Of a DNA stretch of 64,000 nt, positions 22,194 to 35,600 are shown piece after piece (positions within the stretch are counted from its first letter, which is position 1; each line of letters opens with the position of its first letter). Made by a program: the position numbers and the translations under genes. The notes beneath the pieces were generated by a model that was given only the letters and a program-made list of their open reading frames with translations, ran no database searches and was not told the DNA's origin. The stretch is from Paralichthys olivaceus (Eukaryota; Chordata; Actinopteri; Pleuronectiformes; Paralichthyidae): assembly GCF_024713975.1 (NCBI RefSeq), contig NC_091096.1:23089458-23153457 (forward strand), in the 5' to 3' direction.

Positions 22194-25100
22194 TGTAGAA
22201 TTTTTTCAGTAGGCTATGTAAATATATAATTTTAGTATTTATATCACTGCAAATTTTAATTACATGAGTCACTAGGTTAGAGAAGTAGCTAAATTTAGCT
22301 TTTATACATTGTTATATTTATATAAATTTGAGTTTTGTGTCCTTGGTTTTTTTTTCCTGAGATGGGGCCACTTCAGTGTAATAAGAGGAAAATACATCTA
22401 TTTTGCAGCAGATATTTTCACTGGTGTTGAAAAACACAGTCGTAATTAACGACTTTAATTAAGGCTGCGCTGAAATGAGATGCTCATAATGTTGAACACA
22501 GGATTAATGTTGGTCTGTGACCATTCACTTACCTATGTTGTCCAGTAGGTAGTGCTAGCAACCCACAGCATTCAACATCCAAACATCTCATTTAATCTTC
22601 ACTCACTCTAAACTACACTGAATTAACTCATGCCGGTTTCTGCATTTGATCTGATTTTAAATAAACACTTCGCTGCATAGATATTCCTGGAAATCTTGTT
22701 TTGGTGTGTATTGGATTTCGTACCATTACAATCACTTGGGAGCTCATCTGCATTATGAACCAACTGGAGGATTTAATTATGTTGATGTCATTTTTATTCA
22801 TAAAAAAAAAGATATCATCACATTTTCTTATGAATATTTTACTTAACTCTTAAATGGCCCACTAATCACCCACCCAACAAAATATTCTGTTTAGTCCAAG
22901 TGCAGATGCATATTATATTGTGTTGGTTCAACAGGACATGACTGTTTCTGTGAGGGTAATGTTAAAAATAATTATTATAGTACAATGTTCTGTATGACAT
23001 ATGAGTTTTCATACTTCTGTTTACACCAGAGTATACTGGCAAAAGCGTGGACCCTCTCAAAGAGTAGACTCCAGGCTCTTGTTGTGAATACTATTTTTAT
23101 CAGGTTAAAATGAGTTTACAAAAACTATATGACTGCAATGTATATAATTATAATTTCTAGTCAACCTTGTAATGTCATACTGCTGTGCATCTGCTTCATG
23201 TGCCTGCTCTGTCAGACCAGAGACCATTTGCTCTAGTTCCTTTTCTCACTTATTTGGTTAAATAACACTTGAAATGGTAACCATGGTAAAACAAATAGGA
23301 CCAAAAAGGTAAAAACATTTACACAAAAAGTAAAGAAGTAATGATCACATCAAACCTTCTGGTGCTACGGTCTTTGAAATTGTATCAATGTTGTCATATA
23401 GTTCGGAAACAAATCTCTCTCTTAGTCCGACAGACCATCATAGTGAGTTGAAGAGAAGTGAAAATATATAAATTACATGAGACAAGGGGTCGTACATTAG
23501 TTGTATCTGTAGTGGTTAAAATACCTAAAATAAGGAATGCATGGTAGAGTTAATTCTGAAATTTACTTCATCTTGTTTATGCTTTTCACGAGAATAAAAT
23601 CCCCAAATAAATTAAAAGAAATCCCTCATTTAGTGAAAACCCTCATTCAGTGACCTCGTCAAAATAATCATCTTCCTGCTCTCAGATAATTTCCCTTCTG
23701 TGCGCACAGTCCTCATTTAAGTAACCATGTAATAATTTGAATGAGGAGATGAGGCTACTGCAAAAGGGCCCATGGTGCTTTGTTGATGTCAGCGGCATAT
23801 GTGAGGTCACGATTATATTCAGAAGTACAGAACTTTTTTATTTTGTTTCCATGAGGCTGAATGTGGATTCAGGGGCCCGACAGACAAAAGCACCAGCGTG
23901 TGGAGGTGGAGATTGTGGCATTAGGTTGCACCTGGGTCCCCACTGAGCCTGGACGCTCCACATTCCTGTTGAGCCAGAACACAGCGTTCCTATCTGACAT
24001 CTGAAAATGTCTGTGATTACAACCACTTTGGCTTCGGCAAAAAGAAAGGTCCTCCTTTTTTTTTGGTGTGAGCAGGGTGTACCGTTGGGCATGTGGACAA
24101 GGTTAAAGATTCAATTGAGAAAACAGTATGTACTGCATGTCCTTACTTGAAGTGTCCTGGTCGAGGGCTTCAGGCTGTTACAGTGTCACTCTGGTGACCC
24201 TGCCTCTTTCACCCTGCTGTTAATGTGTGTCTCAGAGAGAAACTGTATAGGGGAGAATTATCTAATTACATAATGTGCTGTGCAGAGATCACATCCTTTA
24301 CTAAATGTTAATTAACATTAATGCTTAACTCTGCGTGAAGGATGTTTCAAAAGGTCAAGAAATCATAAGACTTCACCATCACCAAAGTGTGGACAGATGT
24401 GCTATTTCTTAAATGTACTAATTATCTTCTCCACTAATGTGTTGTCAAATGTTAAAACTATCTTCTGTAGCCTAATTGTGAATCCTGGTTCATATTTGAA
24501 TCCAGCATTTTAGCGTCACCCTTCAGCCACAAACAAAATGCAATAAGCAAAACCTTTAATAGCCTCCCTGCACGTTCCCTAGGTGTTTGTTTATGGCAGA
24601 GGGATATGTCATTGTCCCCCCAAGGTGCTGAGAATATGACTCATGAGGATATTATTTTCTACCTGGGACTGATTTTCATGAGGGATGTCAGCTCGGAGCT
24701 ACTGTACGCAGTGGGGCTGGTGCGCGGTGATCAGGAGGTGCAACGTGGACTAAAAGCATTGCCTGTGATGGATACCTTCCCTCACTGATAATGCTATAAT
24801 GAATGGGGGGGAATCACACAATGCTCATTTGCACATAACCTTGCTTCTGTGAGACCGTGGTGTCAGCAGGGGGAGCACCTGGCACTGTAGTGTTGTGGCA
24901 GCACAGCAGCCTGCATGTGCTCCCTGACCAGAGGAATGAGTTCTTTTAAAAATGGACAAAGAGTAACATCACACTATGTCAAGTTACACTAAGAAAAATA
25001 TGTGATAGATTATATCTGCTTTGGATGCTGCTGCCATCATGTTTGTTACCTAAAAACATTTTTGTCCCATTTAAAAGCAGATATTTATGATCTTATATCG

Positions 25101-25680
25101 CATACATGCATTATTTTACATTCTTTCATGCACAATTAAACAAAATCATAAATTGAGTCACACAGGCTTTGACCATATACTAATGGAGCCACAGGAATCC
25201 ATATATACTTAAATAAATGTTTTGTTCTAATTTAAAAGCATATTTCTTTGAAGATATACTTCATACATTCATTATTCTGCATTCATATTTACTATTAATA
25301 TGAATGTACAGTTATGATAAATGGGTTAAAATAATGTAAAAACACTTAAATCGTGTTCATGTATGCATGGCACGTGCATTGAAAGAATAAACCTAGCAGA
25401 ACATTGCATTTCTAGATATGGTATTTATGTTAAATGTGATTTAAAGATATTGACCCATGTTTGATGTGGATTCTGTCTAATCTGCAGCGTGGTGATAAAC
25501 CCACATGCAGATGATCCTAAAAAACAATTAGACTACATGTGTCAATAAAGTAAGCTGTTTTTAATTTCACGTCCTCATGAGCCCCTGTAATAAACAGGAT
25601 TTAAAAAAAGAAAAAGAAAAGTAGGCTTGGCTAAATTCCCTGAACTCCACTAATCTACACATCATCATCTCCTTCCCTTT
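22194..25680. other. myl2-cux2 intergenic DNA, second part
   Basis: AT-rich, with only short chance frames. No gene, RNA gene or classified repeat was recognised. Confidence 0.5.
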
Positions 25681-26039
25681 TCCAGACGCTATCGATCAAC
25701 CCGGGGCTTTACGTCAGTATTGATAACTTTGCCAAAGCAAAATCAAGTGCAATTGTCCAGTTAATGTTGAGGACGGAGGCGCGGACACACTTTGCTCTTT
25801 TGACTTTTTTTTTTTCCCAAACCCAAAACATACACCGTCTACTTTTTTTTTTTTTTCCCTTCTTCCTGAAACAACATGTTGTCAGACTTGTCAAACATTT
25901 CCGTGGACTCTCGTGTCGAGTGTGTTCGTGTGTGTGTTTTTTTTTAAAGTGGGACCAGTGATCGCTGTTTAACGAGGGGGGAATCCAGCCCACATATTTA
26001 TTGCAGCCGCTGAAAAAAATCTCCTCAATATCCCCCAAG
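25680..26039 (+). promoter_or_regulatory. cux2: cux2 promoter region and 5' UTR
   Basis: Sequence upstream of the cux2 ATG with two poly-T tracts (25806-25815 and 25842-25857), merging into a CpG-dense zone that continues into intron 1 to about 27,540. No TATA box is obvious. The transcription start is not fixed. Confidence 0.5.
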
Positions 26040-26102
26040 ATGGCCGCCGATGTAGGATCGATGTTTCAATATTGGAAGAAATTTGATCTACGGCGGCTCC
26101 AG
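26040..26102 (+). CDS. cux2: cux2 coding exon 1
   Basis: Residues 1-21, [20 protein letters not shown] then Q. Start context CCAAGATGGCC, donor CTCCAG|GTTAGT (phase 0). Confidence 0.95.
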
Positions 26103-29100
26103 GTTAGTGCTATTCTCACCTTTCTCTGCTTATTTTCGCAGCGGTACGTCTCCTCGACGTGTCCGGCTGCGTGTCGACTCGTTTTCGGGGCGAACGAGCC
26201 GCGGCAGCCGGCGTTGTTTGCATTGATAGTTATTAGAAATTGATCCTGTTCTGCCTTTGTTCAGTTCAATCATTGATCAGCGGTGGAGGGACCGCGGAGC
26301 AGCAGCAGCGGCAGCAGCAGCAGCCTGTGCGTTAGCCTCACCGATCTGGGATCAGCACCGCGGACAGCACTGCCGCTTCCACCCGCTGGCTTTTCTCCTG
26401 CTTTCCGCCTCCTCCTGTCCGCGGTCCTCCGGCAGCACCGCCGCTCGCACACGCACGGAAACTTTTTTTTAATGCGCAGGTTCTTGGACGTAGCCCGTAA
26501 CTTTTTTCACGCAGCTTAATGTTTTATGCGGTTTTGGTGTCGACGGCCGTTGCGTTCCGCCGCCGCACCTCTCAGCAGGATATAGTCCCACTTGTGCCCG
26601 TGTCATCGTTTCGCGTGTGTTTTGTGCGATCAGACAAACGAGCGTGCGCCGAAGTGAGACGAGAGGTTTGTAAAGTTTATTTATCGGACGTTAGCCGATG
26701 CTAGGGGATGTTCCCGTGCGTGTAGACAGCGGGCTGCTTGTTCTCGGAGCAGCGGGAAGAAGCGGCTGTGAGTTCAAAACCCAGACTGTGTTGTGTCGCT
26801 GACATGCTTGTGTCTGCTAACGTGGAGGATGTGGCAGGTGAGCGGGTCGCTTGTATCACAGCTATAACACGCACACACGCACGCACACGCACACACTGCC
26901 CGGGTTCATAGCATGTCCGCTCCGTGTGAGCCTCTAGCCTAACCCCGCTGAAAGTTGAATTTGTGATCGCTCGCAAGGCTCCTGGAAGCGAAACGTTGAA
27001 ATGAGGAGGAAAGCTAAACGCTATCTCCGGTGTTCACCCCCACCTCTTCCCCTCTTCTTCCCCTCTCCTCCATCCTCTCCTCCTCCTCCTCCTCTCCTCC
27101 TGGAGCCGCATAGGGCTGCTCGGCCCGGGGAGCGGAGCAGCGGAGGAGGGGGGCGGCGGTGTAATTGTATTCCCCGCTAATGTTTGTAAATCAGCCTCGG
27201 CCGGCGCAAGGGCACCGTCTCTGCCGTTTGACTGATGTCCTGTAACATGAGGGATGACAGGAGCATGGCAGCCCGGGCTCCTCGGAAAAGCACCGCCGAA
27301 GAGGGGGAGAGCTCGCATCTGCTGGTGCATGCATGGCTCTCGGTTGTTTCTGACCGAGGCGCTTGCTCCGGCTCCCAGCCGCCGGACACCTCTCTCTCTC
27401 AGCCGGGCAGGGATCCAGAGAGAGAGGGGCTGGAGGTTGGAGCTATTGTTGTTGTTGTTGTTGTTGTTGCGGGCTTCATGTAGCGTCCTCTCCGCAGGCT
27501 CCCATCCTGATTCACCCCGGCTCCACTGGACCGTGTAACATTTCTGATAGATGCACGCGTTCAAGGTTTTTCCATTAAATGTGACGGACTAACCTGGGAG
27601 CTGCATCTGAACTGGCCCTTAAGGATGCCTGAGCTATTACCCAGTGTCATGAGCAGTGATCTAGTGGTTTATAATAATAGTAATTCTAATTACAATAAAG
27701 GGCAGCCTCCAGTCTGTAATCAATATCAGACACACAACCACGGATATTAAGAAATATTCATGATACCTGCAGAAAAGTGTTATCTGATGCTTGTGTTCCA
27801 ATGGATGACTTTATCCTCATGTCAAGTAGACATGAACAATGCACTTTGAAATCCCTTGATATAGAGGAAATGAGGAATTGTGTTCTTATATAAAATGGAT
27901 AAATAATTCCACAGATGAGGGTGAATGGAAATGATCTAGAATTACCTCCATTGCATAGACTCTCATACTTCCATAGTGTTTAAACCATAAATAAAACACT
28001 TCCCGTTCACCTGTATCCTGCAAACAAGTTACTTTGTAGAACTGTGGAGATACACAGTATTAGTCTCGGTTTTAAACTTAAACTTAAATGCACATATAGA
28101 TTTGAAAATGGCTTGAATTTTATAAACTGCTGTTGGAGTAAATGTTCTGTTTAACCTTCGTGATCGGCTCTGAAAAGTGCTTTTTGAACCTGTTAGGTCT
28201 GGTCACAGTGTTGGTGCGGATCACTTCACAAATGATACAGATGTGTTGTAGCACACCACACACGTGCATGTGTTAAAAATTCTGTATTTCTCCCCTGAAA
28301 TAGAGTTAGTTTGACACTGAAACTGATTACTATTTCACACAGCGAGCACAGATCTGATCACATTATCTTATTGACAGCGGCTCTGGTAAATATTCTCACA
28401 AGCCGCTTGTTGCAAACATGCCTGTAGCTTAAATGTGACACCCTCTGCTACATGTGTCTGAAATCAATTAATTCACTTATTTCTCATTCAGTCATGGTCG
28501 GAGCCAGTTTCTGCCAGTGTAAAATCATTACAGCTGTGTCACCATATATAATATTATTTGTACTATATCTGAGGACACCTCAAGCGATTTATTTTAGCAG
28601 TCCACACTGGAACGTTTAGGTTCTCATTACATGTTATTGTATCAGAAGACTTGAGTTAGTAGTTTTTTCAGTGTTTGTGCTGAAGATTGTTGCCTCCGAG
28701 TTGAAAAGGATGAATAATTCCTGCAGGCTGATGAAAAGAGGGCAGGGAAAGTGCGAAGCGCTGAGGTGGAGTGACCTTGGTTCCCGCTGGCTGCAGGTCA
28801 CCTGGCCGTTGCTGTGGTAATCATTCACACCAGCCAGATGGCATTTCCGTGGGCGAGCATGAAAAGGACGGGTCAGGGTTTGTCCTGCCAGGTCCTGCCA
28901 GGCCCAAAAACAACTCTGGGCCAAAACGGTACCTGGAGAGAGAGAGAGAGAGAGTGAGCATTGGGGTTGTAGGAAGAATTTGCAGAGCCAGGTGATGAGA
29001 AGGTGTGGACCAGGTGGAAGTGCAGTTTGACTACAGCCATGATTTATATTATTCCTGTCAGCAGACATTTTTAAATGGACCAATAATACATCACACTTAT

Positions 29101-29574
29101 CACTACCTTTTAATTGGCTTTTATATTCTCAGAAAAATGATTTGCATGGATGTTATCCAAGCAGAACAAAAAGACTTGTCTTTGAAAAACTTTGGCACCG
29201 CGCCTTTTACTACAAGCGACTTTAATCCCTGTATTGTTTTTAGGGATGTCGCAATGCTGCGCTCATATGGCGAAATAATGCCCCGCTGATTTGTTGCCAT
29301 TTCCATAGTCTTGTTTCCACTCTCTATCTCTCCCTCTCTCTTCCATGCATCTAAAAAAGCAGTTGGCTTTTTAGATCGGGAACAAAAGCTTGTGATTGTA
29401 CTACATTTAGCATGACTCAGTTGCTCTGGTGTCAGCTCTAATCCACACACAGAGACAACAGTATTGCCAAACAGTGAAATTGCTTTGCAGCCTGCGAGCC
29501 TGGCTGCCTCCACTGCCAGCCTGCTCTGTGTGCTGTTTGCCAGTAGCTCCAGACTCCCCTCCACACCCCACAAT

Positions 29575-29626
<52 letters not shown>

Positions 29627-32600
29627 CTGCAATCTCAAATTGCCTGTGAAAAATCCGTCGCTGTCTCCCTTTCATTCATGCTTTCATATGTTTGTTTGTC
29701 GATGTTGTTAATGTCACATGCATCAGTATAATCTCATTGTAGCGGAGAGTAAGTCAGTCCAGAGCGCCTCGCATCTCCTGTTCTTTATCATAATGATTGT
29801 GTCATTTCATTCATATGCTGAGATAGATATAAAAGGCTTTGAGATTGACCTCCCCATTTGCTGCTGTATGTGCTCATTATCTCATTTTTTCTAAGATTTG
29901 TTTTTTGTTGTCAGGCCTTTTCAAATCTTCAGCAGATTTGATCTGTTTAAATGGAAAAGCAGCCACATCATTGTAATCACCATTGGTTTGAGTCACGCGT
30001 TGCCTCTCATATAAACATTTCTTAACATGCTTTCATCATTACCACTTGTGTGAATAGATGGGTGGGACATGTCTGTCACGGTCCCATATCCTTTGGGGTC
30101 CCTCTCTCTTCCTTTGACAGTGACAACAAAGCAAATAAGAAAGACAGGAGCTTTTACAAGACTATCTGGGGCAAATTGAGATGTGAAATCCAGGAGCCAT
30201 AACCCTGATACGTATAACGCAGCGAACATTAGAGAGCGAGAGGAGTGAAACAGACTTCAGCATTAAGCTGTTTAACCTCTCTGTGTAGCATTAGTGGTAG
30301 AGACTTCAAAGCAGATGCTTCAGCGTTGGAAGCAGAATGACAAATGGGTTTAGAGACAGCTACGGTGAGCATTCTCACAGGAAGACTAGGCCTGTCATTA
30401 ATGTCAGCTTAATCACTTTGACCTTCCTTCAAGCAGATTTCCATACCTATCCAATCATTTTGCTTTGGTTGTGCTCCTGTTTACAGACTCCTGTATGTGC
30501 TGCAGTTTGATAAGGGCGGACGTGATGATGTTTTTTGTCTGTATCTGTGATTGTTACTTGAAATGTTGTGAAAGCTTTAATTTTAAAAGCTCATGCAGGT
30601 TTGCTTCTCACAAAGTACAAGAAAGATATATTTTCCACCTATCCTCTTGAACTATCCTGTCATGCAGATAGTTTTATTTTCTCTTACCTCTACATTGATA
30701 GAGTACTAGTTAATGCAATTTCCTTTCCCATGTTCACACTTTTTAAAAAAGAAATATAACCTGTTCCAAGTCCCTTGATTAGACATTTCATTCACTGATT
30801 GGCCCATTTAACTGGTTGGAATGTTAAAAATAAGCATTTGCTTAAATGAATGTGGAAAAAAATGACCAAACGTTTGTCCAAAAGAAGAAAAATCAGGATT
30901 TACTCTGGCCAGGAAAATGTGTAGTAGATTACACTGTGTAAAATCAAGGGTGAACGTTCTAAAGGAAAGAACCATTTCATTCAGGAGTGTTGCTGTGATA
31001 TAGCTTCCAGCCACCAGGCACAGAACTGAGCACAAATTTTAGTTGTGGCAAAACTCCACAAAAATAAAAAGTACAATTGTTGAGTTTATATTGATTGTAG
31101 TTGAAGTTTTTTTATTTTGATTTGAACAAATTAGGATTTTAGTTAATTTGAACCTGCCTGATGCTGTTGTCCAACTTCATAGGTTGGTAAGAGTTTGTTT
31201 TTTAAAGATATCTTCCCATCACAAATCACATGAGCTTCTAAATGACCAAAATGTCTGAGTTCTAGGAGAGGGCCACAGGGCAGTGATAACGTACAATGGC
31301 TGTGGATCAGGGACTCAAGTTCACAGACCTCCCTGTGAATAGTTTTCATTGAATTTAGTTTCTATGAAAAAAATGTCCCCTCTGAAAACGGTTTAAATTA
31401 GCGTAATAGGGACCTTGTTTTTCTGGAAAAAAGACATTGCTATTAAATGTGACAGCTTCAGATTTATTGGGATTGAGTGGATATCTCAAAAGATAATTCA
31501 CTAAACCTGATTAAATAAAACAGTCTACCATCATGACAAGATACAGGAAGTAGTATGTGAGAAAAGATTTTTGTAATTTGGGTAAAGTGAACCTGAGCAG
31601 CTACATGGACATATGGTTGAACAGTTTTGATCACGATTTGTTGTGGCTAATAAATGCTAAGAATGCTGTCACTGTCCTGCGTTGGTCCGCAACCCTAAAC
31701 CTGCCTCAGTGTTTTTTCGAAGGCTCGCTCTTTGAACGTCTCCTCTTATGTAGCGCTGTGCCAAAAAAGCAGCACCTCCACTGTTTCAGCAGAAACGCCC
31801 CCTTGGTAGTTGACAGCGCTTCATATTTTTCATAGCAGCGCGTTCTCCGATCTGCTGCCCCTAGGCTGGAGCAATTGCTTTGTAGGAGTAAATAACCAGC
31901 TTTAACAAAACTTCAGGGACACATTAGTCTGCTGGAGGATGGCTCCATGGTGGTAGGGCTGCCTCCTCTTCCCTCACAGTGAGGCAGGCGGAAGCATCAG
32001 GAGGAGAGAAGTAATGGCTCATCGGCATGGGTATAAAGCTGTGTCCTCTCTCCCTGCTGACAGCCGGTCCCCTGCCCAGCGAGTCCATATTGAGCTGCGT
32101 TTCTCTGCCGTGGCCTTGGCTTTATTTGTTTTGACTGTCTGACGCCACTGCAGACGTATTGAGCACCAGTCCTTTCTTGTTCATTTTACCAGGCTTACAG
32201 TGACTCCCACTGCCCTGCCCCTCTCTCTCTCTCTCTCTCTCTATGCATGCTGTAGTAGGGTCAGGCTTTCAGTGATTGGGTTTCACTTGCTCTATTTTAG
32301 TTCTTTATCATTTCCACCTCTATGACTTAAAGTATTCCCTTTCATCCCCCCCAATGTGCGAGTACCTGTCTTTTGTATGAGTACATGTGTGCTCCCACGT
32401 CGGTTGTCATGGGTTAGCATGGTGTGAAGGGTGCTCCTGGGCCCAGCATGCTCGTGAGATCAATGCTTCACTTACCATCTCCAGGTTGTCTTCGGGGATC
32501 TACGCCGCTCTCATTATGTGCCACTGCTCACAGCGTGTTTACCAGACTGGAGGAAGAGTAGTCTTGTGCATGCCACCCATATGTGAGACCCATTTGTCCT

Positions 32601-35600
32601 AATTTAAGTGGGAAGACAGACGACCCAGGAACGATGGCCTCTTGCTGCTCTTTTGAGTATTAAACCAGCATTTGTTATTACTAAGCAGTTGTGCTCTTAT
32701 TTGTCAAAATATTACAAAAGGTGTGTTATAGCAAAAAGCAGATGGATCAGGCTTGTTGTGTTCGCCGGTCTTGTCTTTGTGCAGCTGCTACCCCCACACA
32801 GTTAATTACTCTCTTATTCATCCCCAACAATGGGAGGGGATAGAATAAATCTGAGCCGCGCACTCTCGCTTCTTCACCATGGAAGGTGCAGACTGGGACC
32901 CTAAAGCGAGCGAGTGGCTTCAAGAGGTACAGTTTATCATTTTTAATGGAGAGGAACAGGAAGTGGAGACATGAAGCTGGGGCTCTGTGATTTATACGCC
33001 GCCTCAGTCGGGGGGAGAAAAGAGCAAGTCTATCTCCCTGTCCACACCCCTGGTTTGCAGCCGCTTTCACCCAAATCATAACCTCTTCAACAACACAGAC
33101 AATGCACTCCCAGGGAACAACACTACAGGAGAATTTGCAGATTGCACTATAACATTTTGGGGAAAAAATGCCCTATTAATTAATTATCCATTAATGTCAG
33201 CATTTATTTATGTTAACACACCCAGTCTAATGAGTTATTGCTGGTATGTAGGAGGTACAGTATTAACCTAAAGTCAGTCTCTCCGCCGCCTGCCTCTCTC
33301 TTTATCTGGATTTGTTGTTCCCTGAAAAGCCCTGTGATGTCATGCCTCCATTGTCACCTGTTCATTTACTTTCGTAGTGGAGGGCATCGGGGTATTGATT
33401 AGGGTTTGCAACTGTGTTAGCAGCTCTGCCAGTGTGTAATATAGGCCTTGAGGCTATTCTGTCTTTCCGCTCAGTCTCACGAGTGCTTTCCAGACCTTGT
33501 AATCTTAATTAAATATGCAACTTTTGATCGCAACAGGGTCACTATTTTTGCATTTAAATGTGGTCACAGACTCCCCCCCCCCCCCCGCCGCCTCCTCAGC
33601 AGAGAGAAAAAGCAGACATTTTGAATCTTAATGCAAAAAAAGAGAGAAAAGAACAAAGAGCTAAATAGAGTCTCTCCTTTTTCAATTCCCCTTGTTAGCC
33701 TCCTGCTGCATTCCCCCTATAGTTTTTTTTCCCATTTTTTTTCCAGATGAATTTTATGATATTTTCCTCCCCTCCCCTCTCCATTTCTCTCCCTCTTTCT
33801 CGCTCTCTCTCTCACTCCCCGGCAGTTTTCCCCAGACAGGTTCCACAGTGTTTTAGAAGGGATGGATTTAATTGCTCTGTGGGGATTGGTTGGCTGTGCC
33901 GGGCTCGGCTGTTTAATTAGTGTACCCTGCCGGGATTGGTTTAATGCTTCATGATCTTGAAATTGTCTGATTGTTCAGCCCTCTGGGGACTCTCCCTGCC
34001 TACGTAGGCCAGCAGGTTTAGCTAAACATTGCTCCAGGCTTCTGCTCGATGCGGCAGGAGGAGGAGTGTGCCTAAGGAACTGAAATTTGGTCGGGGGGGG
34101 GTCAAGTTGTATGACAAACCAGGGGATATATATGTGAAGTGGACAGTCCTCTGGGTGCTCCTGAGTGCCTGACTGCAGGATATCTGTACAGACCTCACAG
34201 GAATGTTTATCCTTGCAGTATTTCATCTCAGCTTGATGCTATATGGAAATAATCCAGTTGACTATTAATGCAGTACCAATATTTAGACTGTGATACAGTG
34301 TTTCTTTATGATAAGCAAGCATATGATTTGTAACTACAGCCAAGACAAATAATTTGCCATGCATGTGGTTCTGTGCTCGGCCCACACATTTTTCCACATA
34401 TTTACTTGGCTGTATGAATGGGGGGCTTGTAGTTTTGCAGGAGCTCCTCATTCTGTATGCTTTTTGCTGACTTGATCTGAATGTGTGAGGATCTTTGCTG
34501 CAATGAGGCCGTCTTGATCATCTCGCAAGGATCTCTGAATTATGTGCTTGGTCACCTTGAGTGAGAGGAGCTGGGGAAATTACATTTGTGTAAATGGGTG
34601 CAGGGTGTGTCTGCCCCCCCTCTGTAGCCTTCCACAGGATGCCCTTGGTTTGGCTCAATCATGGCAGCGATGTTGACCTCAACAGTAAATGTACTTGGCA
34701 TCAGATCCTGGATAAGGGACGAGCGTGCGTTGTGGTGGTGCAGTCCAACACAGATAGTACCTATCGAAGGCTAAGCTCATTCCGCTTCATCAGACTTATC
34801 AAGCCCACTCAGTCAAAGACATAAATCTCTAGTGGATGATAATAAGAACACCTTCCTCTGCCTCTCTGCCTGGACTTTATTATGGGTTTGTCCTCTCAGT
34901 GAGTGATGCCTGGGTGTTCCGGTGCAACAATGATTACTTTTTGTCTGAGAGCTTTCTCCATTACCAATCCTCCAGGTAGGTGCCAGGTTCATGTATTCTG
35001 CTGTTGTTGACTGGATCATCTGTGCTGCACCCAGGGGGTCATTTTTTTTACCCGTGTTTACTTCTGTGTTTACACCCTCGCTGACACCAAGGGGATGCAC
35101 GTGATCACCAAGGTGATAGACCACACGGCAACTGAGCTGCTCTCAAATGAGAGTCGCACCCTGAGCTTCTTCCCCTGTCTCTCTGGGGGAGTTGCCCTGA
35201 TTACTGAGTGACTTTGTGCAGGAGTTGAGGACCCTCTCCAGCTGTTGGGGTTGTTTGTGCAATGATGATAAGGGGTTGTGTAATCAGAGTTGGGTTGTGT
35301 AGACAATCTTTTAATCTCTCTATTATGAATCTTGTTCAGCTACTGTATGTCGGTACCGTCTGTTTCTGCACTTCCTTTCCATTAAGCATTAAATAAAAGG
35401 TGGACTACCAGAATATAATGTGAGGTCTGAGTCTGGTCATAAATGTTGGACTAGAGATGTTCTCTGTGCTCTGTTATTTTTAAAGGGGGAAGCTCAGGTC
35501 AATTGCGGATCAGGGCTAAAGTCAACAATGTTGCTCTTTCATAAATAAGCCCCAAGACTTAATATTGCAGGGCTGGTTCTCCTTCAAAGATAAAAAATAT

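Noticed and set aside
27034..27564. 176-codon minus-strand open frame
   Set aside because: It lies in the CpG-dense start of cux2 intron 1 with several overlapping frames on both strands and includes poly-Asn from a TTG repeat; no family resemblance.
29121..29675. 184-codon minus-strand open frame with a Cys-Val run
   Set aside because: The frame passes through the (CA)n repeat at 29577-29622, which creates the CVCV run; the rest is not recognisable.
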